The notes under the pieces are model-generated. The model was not told the DNA's origin. It did no database searches and was given only the letters and a program-made list of their open reading frames with translations. Shown piece by piece: positions 51,790-60,990 of a stretch of 64,000 nucleotides of DNA; position 1 is the first letter of the stretch, and each line of letters opens with the position of its first letter. The position numbers and the translations under genes were made by a program. The DNA is taken from assembly GCF_038592905.1 (NCBI RefSeq), contig NZ_CP151943.1:4352501-4416500 (forward strand), given 5' to 3'. Source of the DNA: Neobacillus sp. FSL H8-0543 (lineage in GTDB: Bacteria > Bacillota > Bacilli > Bacillales > Cytobacillaceae).

Positions 51790-51943
51790 TTAATCAGCCG
51801 TTGCACGAGATTAGATTTATAAAATACGCTTATTCATAGTTTTATAGGCAGTTTGGATAAGGAAGTGAAGTAAAGCTATCACGTTGTAATTTGGTGAATT
51901 TACACATGGCTTATGGTATAAGCTAATAGGAGGATTTTTTTAC
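51790..51943 (+). other. Long 5' untranslated leader of the cold-shock gene
   Basis: About 150 nt without an ORF between a probable promoter near 51755-51790 and the csp start. It contains TGTAAATT-type inverted segments (TGTAATTTGGTGAATTTACA at about 51885-51904). By analogy with csp leaders it may refold in the cold; not shown by sequence alone. Confidence 0.4.
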
Positions 51944-52144
51944 ATGAAAAACGGTAAAGTAAAATGGTTCAACTCTGAAAAAGGATTCGGATTCATCGAA
52001 GCTGAAGATGGAAACGACGTATTCGTTCACTATTCTGCAATCCAAACAGAAGGTTTCAAAACTTTAGAAGAAGGTCAAGAAGTTTCTTTCGAAGTTGTTG
52101 AAGGAGCTCGTGGACCACAAGCTGCTAACGTAACAAAGAAATAA
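51944..52144 (+). CDS. Cold-shock protein, CspA/B family
   Basis: 66 residues, one S1-like cold-shock domain. RNP1 KGFGFIE (about 14-20) and RNP2 VFVHY (about 27-31) are present; the usual His in FVHF is followed by Tyr here. It binds single-stranded RNA/DNA as a chaperone. AATAGGAGG RBS precedes the ATG. A long AT-rich 5' leader (from a TTAAAAT-type -10 near 51783, about 150 nt) is typical of thermoregulated csp mRNAs. Codon use is strongly biased (GAA, GAC/AAC), indicating high expression. Confidence 0.95.
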   Translation: MKNGKVKWFNSEKGFGFIEAEDGNDVFVHYSAIQTEGFKTLEEGQEVSFEVVEGARGPQAANVTKK

Positions 52145-52164
52145 TTCCAATTGAAACTAAGTTT

Positions 52165-52196
52165 AACAGTCCGGCCAATGTGTCGGACTGTTTTTT
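52165..52196 (+). terminator. Terminator after the cold-shock gene
   Basis: AACAGTCCG pairs with CGGACTGTT over a loop, followed by six T. Confidence 0.88.
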
Positions 52197-52248
52197 GCGT
52201 AGTTTATATAGAAAGGCACTGTTAGAGGCCATTGTTTTTATGACTATG

Positions 52249-52377
52249 TTGATTGAAGCGGAAGGTGCGAGACTCCTGCGGGAGTACGGGGCTGGGGAGA
52301 CCCCACAGGCGCTTCAGCGCCGAGGAGGCTCCCCGGCACGCCCGCGGAAAGCGAAGCAACTGGAGCGGAGATCAACA
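52249..52377. repeat. GC-rich structured dispersed repeat of Bacillaceae
   Basis: About 129 bp, far richer in GC than its surroundings, bounded by GTTGAT and ATCAAC inverted ends and packed with hairpins: CTCC-TGCG-GGAG, GGGG-AGA-CCCC and GGCGC-TTCA-GCGCC. It agrees with a repetitive non-coding element I know from many Bacillus-type genomes (GCGGAAGG...ACTCCTGCGGGAGTA type). A frame through it is not a gene. Mobility mechanism unknown; MITE-like or structural RNA-like. Confidence 0.7.
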
Positions 52378-52512
52378 GCCCAGTTTAACAGAGCAATAGA
52401 AATAAATTCCACACAAACAAATATTCCCTGTAATTTCTTGGTTTTCCAATCTCATTAAAGTTGGTATTTTGGTATAATAGTAACATTGAGTAAAAATGAT
52501 GGGGTGAATTTA

Positions 52513-53661
52513 ATGAAGTTTATCCATACTGCCGATTGGCATTTAGGTAAGTTAGTGCATGGTATGTATATGACAGAAAACCAACAAGAAGTACTTGAGC
52601 AATTTTGTGAAATCGTTGCGGAGGAAAAGCCCGATGCAGTTGTCATTGCCGGTGACCTTTATGATCGTTCCGTACCACCCACTGATGCAGTTGAACTGCT
52701 GGATAAAATTCTTTTTAAAATAAATGTTGAATTAGAAACACCAGTTGTGGCTATTGCTGGAAACCATGATAGCGCTGAACGCTTGTCATTCGGCACCTCG
52801 TGGTACAAGCATAGCCATCTTTATCTTTCAGGAAAGCTAACCACGACCAGCTTTAAGCCAGTTCAAATAAATGGGGTAAACTTTTACACCGTACCATTTG
52901 CTGAACCAGGTTTGGTTCGTCAGCTCCTTCAAGATGATTCCATCTATTCACACCAGGATGCCATGAAGGCTTTGATTGGCAGAATGGAAGAGACACTTAA
53001 TCCAAACGAACCTAATGTACTTGTGGGGCATGCCTTTGTTCTCGGAGGTCAAACCTCAGATTCTGAACGGATCTTATCAGTTGGTGGATCTGGTTGTGTA
53101 GGGGCAGAACTATTCAGTCCGTTTTCCTATACGGCTCTTGGCCATTTGCATAGTCCTGATGCGATAAAGCATGAAAAAGTGAAATACTCCGGTTCACTCT
53201 TAAAATATTCTTTTTCCGAAGCAAAGCAAAATAAGTCGATTTCTATCATTGAAATGGATGAAAAAGGGATTTTTACGCATCGCTACCGTTCACTTTCGCC
53301 AACACATGATATGCGTGAATTAGAGGGACATCTTGAAGAATTACTTGATCCTCAATACTATGAAAAACAAAAACTAAATGATTATTTGAAAATTACCTTA
53401 ATGGATGAAGGAGAAATCATTGATCCAATTAATAAATTGCGCCAGGTATATCCGAATGTTCTCCACCTAGAACGGAAAATTGACATAACGGACATGAAAA
53501 AAAAGCAATTCTTTAACGTAACCCAAGGGGAGAAAAAGTCTGAACTGGAGTTGTTTGAACAATTTTATGCTGACATGACTACATCAGAATTTACGGTTGA
53601 TAAAAAAGATGTTATGGCAGATGTAATTGGAAAAGTGTTGCGAGAGGAGGCTGTCAAGTGA
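52513..53661 (+). CDS. sbcD: Exonuclease SbcCD subunit D (SbcD/Mre11-like nuclease)
   Basis: 382 residues from the ATG at 52513 (RBS GGGGTGA). Metallophosphoesterase motifs are HTADWHLGK (about 5-13), AGDLYDRS (about 49-56), AGNHDSAERL (about 84-93) and GHLHSPD (about 215-221), all Mn2+ ligands. It forms the nuclease half of SbcCD, cutting hairpins and processing DNA ends. The stop overlaps the sbcC start by 4 bp, so translation is coupled. Confidence 0.95.
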   Translation: MKFIHTADWHLGKLVHGMYMTENQQEVLEQFCEIVAEEKPDAVVIAGDLYDRSVPPTDAVELLDKILFKINVELETPVVAIAGNHDSAERLSFGTSWYKHSHLYLSGKLTTTSFKPVQINGVNFYTVPFAEPGLVRQLLQDDSIYSHQDAMKALIGRMEETLNPNEPNVLVGHAFVLGGQTSDSERILSVGGSGCVGAELFSPFSYTALGHLHSPDAIKHEKVKYSGSLLKYSFSEAKQNKSISIIEMDEKGIFTHRYRSLSPTHDMRELEGHLEELLDPQYYEKQKLNDYLKITLMDEGEIIDPINKLRQVYPNVLHLERKIDITDMKKKQFFNVTQGEKKSELELFEQFYADMTTSEFTVDKKDVMADVIGKVLREEAVK

Positions 53662-56600
53662 AACCATTAAAACTGACGATGCAGGCTTTTGGGCCATATG
53701 CAGAGGTTGAGACGATTGACTTCACGCACCTAGGTAATCGCACAATGTTTGTGATTTCCGGCAAAACTGGCTCAGGCAAAACGACCATTTTTGATGCAAT
53801 CAGCTATGCAATATACGGTAAAGCAAGTGGAGAGGATAGAAATGGTCCAGACCTCCGCAGCCAATTTGCAAAAGATGACTTGAATACTGAAGTCTCGCTT
53901 GATTTTTCGCTTCGAAATAAGGTGTATTCCATTACCCGTTCTCCACAACAGCAAAAGAAGAAGGAAAAAGGCGAGGGTTATACCCAAGTTCCAGCAAAAG
54001 CTGCTTTGTATGTTTGGGATGAGAATGGTGAGAAGACTCTGCTTGCAGCTAAAATTAATGATGTGGAAGAAAAAGTTAAAGAAATTATGCTAATTGATAG
54101 CAATCAATTTCGGCAGATATTAATGATACCGCAGGGTGAATTCAGAAAGCTCCTAACGTCTGATAGTAAGGATAAAGAGGTCATTTTACAACGATTATTC
54201 CATACACAAATTTATAAGATGGTGGAAGAAAAGCTAAAGACGGAAGCATCTGAATTGAAAAAGTCTGTTGAAGATCAGGTTCAAGCACGGAATGAAGCCA
54301 TTCGCCGAATTTACTCTGTGACGAATGAAGAACTAAAAGGATACTTGGAGGCTGATAGTGTCAATGACACCATTATCATGCCATTACTCCAAGCAGAAAT
54401 AGCTGGCATGGCAGACATGTTAGAAAAACTAGGTTTTTCCTTAAAAGAGAAAGAGCAGGAGCAAGACCTGCTGAAAGGAAAACTACTTGAAGCGGAAGGA
54501 ATTCTGAAACAGCTACAAACGAAAGAAACGTTAACACAGCAAAAGGCTGAACTAGAGCACCAAAAGGAATTATTTACTGATAAAGAAAAACAAGTTCAAT
54601 TGGCACAGAAAGCTGCACTTCTTGCTGTTCAGGAGGAGCTTTGCCAGCGCTTAAAGCTAGAAGTCGATCGGGCTTGCGCTAATGCAAAGGAAATTAAAAT
54701 TGAAATAGACCGATTAGATGCATTATTGATCAAACATCAACAACAGTTACAGGTGGAAGTGGATCGTGAAGCTGAGCGGAAAAAGACGCTTGATAACATC
54801 AATCGACTTGTCAATATGAAAGAAGATGTTTATTCGTTCGCAGTTTTAGAAAAAGAGGTAGCGGTTGTTGAGGCAACACTAAGAGATACCAAAGAGAAGC
54901 ATCAAATATCTGAAAGTAACCTTTTATTAATAGATGAAAGAATAAAAAATATACAACAACAAAAATCAGAAATTGAACTAGGGCAACTAACCTACCTAGA
55001 AAATGAGCGAAGGGTTGAAAGACTTCAAGCAGAGCTTGCTCAATTGGAAAAGTATGAATTATTTTCTTCCCGTCATAAAAAGGCATCACAAGACCTTAAG
55101 TTAAATACGGGAAAATATGAAAATACAGTTTCTAGGTACATGGATGCTAAGGCACTAGTGGAAGATTTAGAGGGAAAATGGATGCATGGACAGGCGTCAC
55201 TAATCGCAGCTAGACTGCAAACGGGTGATGCGTGTCCAGTATGTGGTTCAGAGCACCATCCAGCACCTGCGCTCATCAATGAAGAGAATATCCCAAATGA
55301 AGAGGATCTTAAATCAGCAAAGAAACAGGCAGCACATTTGGAAAAAGTGAAGTCGGAGGCTGAATCCATATATTATCAGAGTCAATCGACTGAAAAGACA
55401 CAAAAGGATGCGCTAGAAGATATAGTTAAAGATATTTGCTCCCAACGATCGGATTTTTCCGAAATGGATTTGCCAGCAGCAAAGTCAGAGGTCTCATCTA
55501 AAATTGAAAGCCTCATAAAAACGCAAAAGGTTCTTAAGGAACAAACACAGCAGCTTGACCGAATAAAGAATGAAATAGTGAAAAAAGAGACAGATAAACT
55601 AAAATTAAAAGAATCCATTCAGAAATTTGCGGATATGGTGACGAAATTAACTGTTCAGTTTACCGAGAAGAACACGAATCTGACAAGGATGATGACCAAT
55701 ATACCTGAAGCTCTTCGATCGGAAGTAGCCTATGAAAAGACGTTAACGGCTTCTAAGAAAAAATATGATGTCTTGGTGAAACAATTTGAAGAGGCGGGGA
55801 AGCAAGTACAAATCGTAAAAGAAAAGTTGGCTGCAGAATCCGCTAGGTTAGTAGATTCCGAGAAGCATCTTTTAACTAAACAAGAGGAGTTAAATGTAGA
55901 ACGGGAAATCTTTAAAAATCGCCTTTCTGAACAAGGCTTTGAAAATTATGGCGTTTATCATTCATCCAAAAAGACAGATTCAGAGATTCGAGCAATTGAA
56001 AGTGAAATTCGTAACTACCGTGAGGAGTTACGCTCTGTATCCGACCGTTTACAGGAATTGAATGAGTTATTAAAAGACGTGAAGAAGCCAGAGGTTGCTG
56101 AGATTAAAGCTGAGCTTGAGAATAAGGTTCGTGAAATTGAGGAGTTAAATCAGCGGCGTACCGATCTGTTTGTAAAAAAACGTGACAATGAAGAAACCTC
56201 TCAGCGTATTGAACGTTTAAACGAACAAATGAAGGTATTAGAAGAAAGGTATATGTTAATAGGCCATCTTTCTAAAATAGCCAAAGGAGATAATACCTAT
56301 CGGATCACATTTGAACGTTATGTCCTTGCAGCTTTCTTGGATGATATTTTACGAGAAGCGAACATCAGGTTAAGAAAAATGACTTCAGGACGGTTCCAGC
56401 TTCTTAGAAAGACAGATCGTTCAAAGGGAAATGTACAAAGTGGACTGGAACTTCTCGTTTATGACCAATATACGAGCCAGGAGCGACATGTTAAGACATT
56501 ATCTGGTGGCGAAAGCTTTAAGGCAGCACTTTCTCTTGCATTAGGGCTAGCTGATGTCGTCCAAAATTACGCAGGTGGGGTTTCACTAGAAACAATGTTT

Positions 56601-56795
56601 ATTGATGAAGGCTTTGGTACGCTTGATCCTGAGTCACTAGAACAAGCGATTGAAGCATTAGTGGATATTCAAAGCAGCGGCCGATTAGTGGGCATTATCT
56701 CCCATGTACCAGAATTAAAAGAACGAATTGATATCAGACTGGAAGTCAGCGCAGGACAAACAGGCAGCAAGACTGAATTTATTTTTACAAATTAA
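53658..56795 (+). CDS. sbcC: Exonuclease SbcCD subunit C (SMC-like ATPase)
   Basis: 1045 residues from GTG. Walker A GKTGSGKTT (about 35-43), Q-loop in QILMIPQGEFRKLL, two long coiled coils (about 190-510 and 560-880). The zinc hook CPVCGSEHHPAP lies at about residue 526 in the centre. The ABC signature LSGGESFKAALSLALGLA and Walker B TMFIDEGFGTLD are near the C-terminus. ATP-driven architecture holds DNA ends for SbcD. Operon with sbcD. Confidence 0.96.
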   Translation: MKPLKLTMQAFGPYAEVETIDFTHLGNRTMFVISGKTGSGKTTIFDAISYAIYGKASGEDRNGPDLRSQFAKDDLNTEVSLDFSLRNKVYSITRSPQQQKKKEKGEGYTQVPAKAALYVWDENGEKTLLAAKINDVEEKVKEIMLIDSNQFRQILMIPQGEFRKLLTSDSKDKEVILQRLFHTQIYKMVEEKLKTEASELKKSVEDQVQARNEAIRRIYSVTNEELKGYLEADSVNDTIIMPLLQAEIAGMADMLEKLGFSLKEKEQEQDLLKGKLLEAEGILKQLQTKETLTQQKAELEHQKELFTDKEKQVQLAQKAALLAVQEELCQRLKLEVDRACANAKEIKIEIDRLDALLIKHQQQLQVEVDREAERKKTLDNINRLVNMKEDVYSFAVLEKEVAVVEATLRDTKEKHQISESNLLLIDERIKNIQQQKSEIELGQLTYLENERRVERLQAELAQLEKYELFSSRHKKASQDLKLNTGKYENTVSRYMDAKALVEDLEGKWMHGQASLIAARLQTGDACPVCGSEHHPAPALINEENIPNEEDLKSAKKQAAHLEKVKSEAESIYYQSQSTEKTQKDALEDIVKDICSQRSDFSEMDLPAAKSEVSSKIESLIKTQKVLKEQTQQLDRIKNEIVKKETDKLKLKESIQKFADMVTKLTVQFTEKNTNLTRMMTNIPEALRSEVAYEKTLTASKKKYDVLVKQFEEAGKQVQIVKEKLAAESARLVDSEKHLLTKQEELNVEREIFKNRLSEQGFENYGVYHSSKKTDSEIRAIESEIRNYREELRSVSDRLQELNELLKDVKKPEVAEIKAELENKVREIEELNQRRTDLFVKKRDNEETSQRIERLNEQMKVLEERYMLIGHLSKIAKGDNTYRITFERYVLAAFLDDILREANIRLRKMTSGRFQLLRKTDRSKGNVQSGLELLVYDQYTSQERHVKTLSGGESFKAALSLALGLADVVQNYAGGVSLETMFIDEGFGTLDPESLEQAIEALVDIQSSGRLVGIISHVPELKERIDIRLEVSAGQTGSKTEFIFTN

Positions 56796-56804
56796 CGGAC
56801 CTCA

Positions 56805-56840
56805 AAAAAAGCATCGGAATGTGATATTTCGATGCTTTTT
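56805..56840 (+). terminator. Terminator after sbcC
   Basis: AAAAAGCATCG pairs with CGATGCTTTTT over a 12-nt loop. Confidence 0.88.
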
Positions 56841-56893
56841 GCTGTTCCTCATTATCGGTGCATACGGAACTAAAAGCGGATGCTTGAATATTG

Positions 56894-56940
56894 TGTCACG
56901 ACGTGATATAGTCGTGTCATGACATATCTACTTGTGACAT
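56894..56940. promoter_or_regulatory. Palindrome cluster, likely PadR operator
   Basis: CACGAC-N8-GTCGTG (56897-56916), TGTCATGACA (56915-56924) and TGTGACAT (56933-56940) overlap in the promoter region of the padR-like gene at 56991. TGTCA occurs twice and its complement TGACA twice. PadR proteins bind ATGT/ACAT-type dyads, so autoregulation is likely. Confidence 0.5.
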
Positions 56941-56990
56941 ACTATTAAAATCCGTATTGATTATTTTAGCTTGAGGGGTGATTATTTATT

Positions 56991-57320
56991 TTGGATATTG
57001 AAAAGGTTATCAAAAAGTACATACCCATGACCGAAACGGCGTTTTATATTCTTATCTCCTTGACCAAACCTCGCCACGGTTATGGAATTGTGAAACATGT
57101 TGAGGAGATCACAAATTCACGAATTCAATTAGGGTCGGGTACGGTTTATGGAACACTAACAAAAATGCAAAAAGATGGGATCATTACTGTATTTGCCGAT
57201 GAGGAAAGAAAGACAGTTTACGAGATTACTAATATTGGGAAAAAATTAATTATTAATGAGATAAGTAGGCTTAAGGAATTACACCAGAATGCGTTAACAT
57301 ATGAGGGGGATTTTTTATGA
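56991..57320 (+). CDS. PadR family transcriptional regulator
   Basis: 109 residues from TTG at 56991 with GAGGGGTGA upstream. PadR blocks are PRHGYGIVKHVEEIT (about 27-41), LGSGTVYGTLTKMQKDGII (about 48-66) and RKTVYEITNIGKKLI (about 75-89). It overlaps the DUF2812 gene by 4 bp (ATGA), so they form an operon. It probably represses its own operon through the upstream palindromes. The ligand is unknown. Confidence 0.92.
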   Translation: MDIEKVIKKYIPMTETAFYILISLTKPRHGYGIVKHVEEITNSRIQLGSGTVYGTLTKMQKDGIITVFADEERKTVYEITNIGKKLIINEISRLKELHQNALTYEGDFL

Positions 57321-58519
57321 ACAAAAAAGTATTTCGACCCTTTTGGAGCTACGATGTACAGAAAACAGAAGAATGGCTTACGTCTATGGCTGAAAGCGGC
57401 TATCTTCTAGAAAAAGTGAATCGAGTAACACGTTTCTTTTACTTTCAACAAGGCGAACCTAAAAAAATAACATATCGAATAGCATACGATAAACTTCAAG
57501 GTGATACACTTTCCAGAGGATTATTAGATGAGGGATGGTTGAAGGTTTCTCAGAGTGGAAAGTGGATTGTTACGAGAAATGAGCGACCGTTAGATCAAAT
57601 TAAAAGGTCCCTGGTGCGTGAAGGAGTTATTAGGCATAATCGTATAAACATGTACATTTTTAGTGGAATTTTAATATATCTTACAATCATTGTTTTAATG
57701 AATCTTATGCTTATGATGGCTACTATATTTCAAGATGGATCAATAGAAGTTGTGGAAAGTCCTTTATGGATAGTAACTTACATATTTATGGGTATTGGTA
57801 TAGCGGTTTGGGTTCTTTCAATCTATTCAATTATCATTATTGCTAAAACGAACAAAAAATTGCTCAATGAAAACTCTGATCATTATAAACCCCAAAGGAT
57901 GGTTTCTGAGGAAATAAGACTTAATAAAGATGAAGAAAAGAAGTTGAAGCATTTAGGCAAATTGATTAGGAAGAGAAAGTTTGGCTGGATGTATGCTCCA
58001 GATAAACTGGAAACCTGGCTCGAAAAAATGGAAGCACAGGGTTACAATCTTTATCGTGTTAGCAAAACGGGAACAGTATTTTATTTTATTGTTGGTCGTC
58101 CACGGAAGGTGAGTTTTTGTGCAGATTATCAGAATATTGCAGATGAAAGCTACTTTAACATCCATAGCGATACCGGTTGGAAGAATGCATTTATTTCTTA
58201 TGGCTCATTGCAAAAATGGTCGATTTGGAGCCGTGAATATTCAGAGGGTGAAAAAAGACCACAAATATACAGTGACAAAGCCCATCAGTTAAAACATGCT
58301 AAACGGATTGCAATAACTTATTCATGTATTTTCCTACCATTAGTTATTGTTTATCTATATAACATAGGGCTCAGTATTGGGATGATGAGTAATAATAGAA
58401 TTGAAATTGATAATTTGCAAATTTCGACCATGGCTATTATGTTCGTAGCCATCCTATCTTTTGGTTCCAACTCAATCAGGACATGGCTATATTATAGACG
58501 ACTTAAAAAAGGACAATAA
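57317..58519 (+). CDS. DUF2812 domain membrane protein (tandem domains)
   Basis: 400 residues. Two copies of the DUF2812 domain: residues about 5-95 (WLTSMAESGYLLEKVNRVTRFFYF) and about 210-310 (WLEKMEAQGYNLYRVSKTGTVFYF), each with an FY/AYD strand. They are separated by two membrane helices (about 112-138, 152-178), with two more near the C-terminus (about 330-350, 368-388). Single-domain forms are more usual. DUF2812 genes nearly always sit beside PadR regulators; biochemical function unknown. Confidence 0.82.
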   Translation: MNKKVFRPFWSYDVQKTEEWLTSMAESGYLLEKVNRVTRFFYFQQGEPKKITYRIAYDKLQGDTLSRGLLDEGWLKVSQSGKWIVTRNERPLDQIKRSLVREGVIRHNRINMYIFSGILIYLTIIVLMNLMLMMATIFQDGSIEVVESPLWIVTYIFMGIGIAVWVLSIYSIIIIAKTNKKLLNENSDHYKPQRMVSEEIRLNKDEEKKLKHLGKLIRKRKFGWMYAPDKLETWLEKMEAQGYNLYRVSKTGTVFYFIVGRPRKVSFCADYQNIADESYFNIHSDTGWKNAFISYGSLQKWSIWSREYSEGEKRPQIYSDKAHQLKHAKRIAITYSCIFLPLVIVYLYNIGLSIGMMSNNRIEIDNLQISTMAIMFVAILSFGSNSIRTWLYYRRLKKGQ

Positions 58520-58563
58520 CTAGAAAAATTTACTCATTGAAGAATAGCAAGGAAGGTGAAAAT

Positions 58564-59193
58564 ATGAAGTGGTCAGATATCCCATACATATGGCAAGAAT
58601 GTTTTAAGGAAGCGTGGGAGTCGTTTCAAGAAGGCTCGCGGCCAATTGGTGCCGTTATATTAAATGAACAGGGAGACATAGTAGCGAGAGGGAAAAGTGC
58701 AACGCTCAAGGAATTGTCAGATAGTGTAATTTCACATAATGAATTAGCACATGCAGAAATCAATGCCTTGTTAAAATTAGATAATCGGATTCACAAAAAG
58801 GTAACTTCATATGTTTTATATACCTCTCTGGAGCCTTGTCCATTATGTTTTGGCGCTTTTTATATGAGCGGCATTCGTAATTTAGAATATGCTGCAACGG
58901 ATCGGTATGGCGGGAGTACTAACATACAGGATACTACTCCATATTTGAGTAGGAAACCTATAAAAGTAAATGGGCCGATTCCAATTCTTGAGGATTTATC
59001 AGTACTATTAAATGTCTATTTTGATAGCATGATAGACTTTAAAAAAGCCATCCCTGTTCATGAAGAAATGGCTAAAGATTATCCAGAAATAGTTGCTTTA
59101 GCAAAAGATTGGACTAGACAGGAGAAGTTAAAAGAATACCATCATCTTCAAATCCAGGATGTTTTTTCAATGATGATTGATTCAATTAATTAA
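58564..59193 (+). CDS. Nucleoside/tRNA-adenosine deaminase family protein
   Basis: 209 residues from the ATG at 58564 (RBS GGAAGGTGA). Zinc-dependent cytidine-deaminase fold: HAEINALLKL (His and catalytic Glu, about 65-74) and SLEPCPLCFGAFYMSG (the two Cys ligands, about 88-103). The C-terminal about 70 residues extend beyond the core domain. This size suits guanine/nucleoside deaminases more than TadA (about 155 residues). Substrate not fixed. Located 44 bp after the DUF2812 gene. Confidence 0.85.
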   Translation: MKWSDIPYIWQECFKEAWESFQEGSRPIGAVILNEQGDIVARGKSATLKELSDSVISHNELAHAEINALLKLDNRIHKKVTSYVLYTSLEPCPLCFGAFYMSGIRNLEYAATDRYGGSTNIQDTTPYLSRKPIKVNGPIPILEDLSVLLNVYFDSMIDFKKAIPVHEEMAKDYPEIVALAKDWTRQEKLKEYHHLQIQDVFSMMIDSIN

Positions 59194-59304
59194 CACAAAA
59201 AACTATTATCAACAGCCCCAAAAGGCAGCTTTTTATTTTTTCCACATATAATACTTTTTATTGGAAAAAATGGTAATAGGGTAATAAGTGATGGAGGTCA
59301 TTTT

Positions 59305-60321
59305 ATGGAAAAGGTGAGCCAGATTAAGCTAACTTCGGCTGAATATGCCCAGCTTTGGGCGCAATACATGAATGATAGTGGCAGTATTTGTATGCTGTCA
59401 TTTTTTTTAGAAAAGTCTGAGGATGCCGAAATAAAGCCTGTGATTGAATATGCATTACAACTGTCGCAAACACATATACAAAAATTAACCGTATTTTTTA
59501 CAGTGGAGAAATATAAAATTCCATATGGGTTTAAGGTTGATGGGGATGTTGATTTAAGCGCACCTAAGCTATATTCAGACAGTTTTGTTTTGAATTTTAT
59601 TCACCAGATGTCCAAAGTTGGTCTTACAAATTATTCTGCTAGTGTAGCAGCATCGGTAAGAGCAGATATCACAGATTATTATATAGAATGTCTTACTGAA
59701 ACGATGCAATTATTTAAGATGTCTAAGGATTTAATGTTGTCGAAAGGTCTATTTACAAGTCCTCCTTCCATACCAAGCAAGGAGGAAATTGAATTTGTAG
59801 AAACACAAGGATTTATGTTAGATGTTTTTGGGGAAAAAAGACCATTGATAGTAGCAGAAATAGGCAATCTATACGCTAATATCGAACGGAATACTTTAGG
59901 AGCAGCTACCTTGGCAGGATTTAGTCAAGTAGCACAGGATAAGAAAGTGAAACAATTCTGTGTAAAAGGAATCGAAATTGCCAAAAAGCATGTTAAATTA
60001 TTCGCAGCAAAATTAGAGGAGAGTAATCTCCCTGTGCCGATGTCTTTGGCGGCAGAGGTGACAGAAAGTACAGATTATACCTTTTCAGATAAAATAATGA
60101 TGTTCTTTACATCGGGCTTGATTTCTTTAAGTGTGGGGTACTATGGAACAGCAGTAGCCCAAAGTCCAAGAATGGACTTGGGAGTAATGTATAATAGACT
60201 ATCTTTAGAAGTTCAATTATATTCTGAGGATGGGTCAAATATCATGATTAAAAATAAATGGTTAGAAGAACCACCAATGGCCCCTGATCGGAAGAATCTA
60301 ACAAATAAAAATAATAGCTAG
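59305..60321 (+). CDS. DUF3231 family protein (double domain)
   Basis: 338 residues made of two DUF3231 helical bundles (about 8-165 and 180-330). LTSAEYAQLWAQYMNDSGSIC opens the first and FGEKRPLIVAEIGNLYANIE opens the second; each has an internal LSQTH/IAKKHVKLF helix. YKIPYGFKVDGDVDLSAP and LEESNLPVPMSLAAEVT are equivalent linker segments. Related to spore coat CotF-like proteins; function unknown. RBS GGAGGT. The shorter member at 24497 has one bundle. Confidence 0.82.
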   Translation: MEKVSQIKLTSAEYAQLWAQYMNDSGSICMLSFFLEKSEDAEIKPVIEYALQLSQTHIQKLTVFFTVEKYKIPYGFKVDGDVDLSAPKLYSDSFVLNFIHQMSKVGLTNYSASVAASVRADITDYYIECLTETMQLFKMSKDLMLSKGLFTSPPSIPSKEEIEFVETQGFMLDVFGEKRPLIVAEIGNLYANIERNTLGAATLAGFSQVAQDKKVKQFCVKGIEIAKKHVKLFAAKLEESNLPVPMSLAAEVTESTDYTFSDKIMMFFTSGLISLSVGYYGTAVAQSPRMDLGVMYNRLSLEVQLYSEDGSNIMIKNKWLEEPPMAPDRKNLTNKNNS

Positions 60322-60341
60322 CTTTAATATCGGAGTACTTA

Positions 60342-60386
60342 AAAGAAACACGGTAGCAATTGCTATCGTGTTTCTTTTTTAGGGAA
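60342..60386. terminator. Terminator after the DUF3231 gene
   Basis: GAAACACGGTAGCAATTGCTATCGTGTTTC is nearly a perfect palindrome (cited by ends: GAAACACGGTAGC and GCTATCGTGTTTC), with T6 following on the plus strand. Confidence 0.9.
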
Positions 60387-60400
60387 CTAACTGAATGCAG

Positions 60401-60829
60401 TTATTTAATTTTGTCCACTTTATTTAAGTAAGTAGTTAAGTCTTTAAGGTTATTCGCTTGATAAATTAATTCGCTTTTGTCAAAAAGCAGATAGGCAGGC
60501 TCGTTCTCAATGTTAAGATCAGGATAAGCTTGTTGAGCCATTTCGAGTGTAGGCAAACTTAAAATATCATTTACATTTTCGCCAATCTTTTTATTCTTTT
60601 CAATTGGATTTTCCTCATTCTGCTCCCCGATAACTAGAAGGGAGAAGGTTTTGTCACTCTCAGATAATAAATTTGGATAAGGAAAAGCTTTGACTGCTTT
60701 ACTTACTTCTTTCGTTTGTTGTTTTTGTTCAGTGGCTTCTTTTTCTATGTTTTTTCCTTCTTGTTCACTGTTCTGGCACCCGCCTAATAGGGCAAGTCCT
60801 AAAATAAACGGCAAAATCATTTTTTTCAT
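60401..60829 (-). CDS. Hypothetical lipoprotein
   Basis: 142 residues. Signal MKKMILPFILGLALLGGC is a type II (lipobox LGGC) signal; the mature N-terminus after Cys18 is rich in Glu/Lys/Gln (about 20-45). The remainder (LLVIGEQNEENP, TLEMAQQAYPDLNIENEPAYLLFDKSEL) may form a small thioredoxin-like or alpha/beta domain, but there is no CxxC. Function unknown. RBS GGAAGATTCC-type weak on the minus strand. Confidence 0.75.
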   Translation of the reverse strand: MKKMILPFILGLALLGGCQNSEQEGKNIEKEATEQKQQTKEVSKAVKAFPYPNLLSESDKTFSLLVIGEQNEENPIEKNKKIGENVNDILSLPTLEMAQQAYPDLNIENEPAYLLFDKSELIYQANNLKDLTTYLNKVDKIK

Positions 60830-60990
60830 TTGGAATCTTCCTTTGTTGTTAAGTTTCTTTTCTTCAACATAGCATAAGAATTGTCCCGGTGAACACCTAT
60901 TATGTGGAGGATTAGTGAAAGGAAGCAGGAAATTAACGTTAAAAAGTCTAATACATAAGAAAATGGATTGCCTTTGAGGAGTGAGAGAAA

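Noticed and set aside
52180..52458. 92-codon frame across the GC-rich repeat
   Set aside because: Begins in the csp terminator, has no RBS, Arg/Gly-rich product reflects repeat composition, and the repeat is non-coding in similar genomes.
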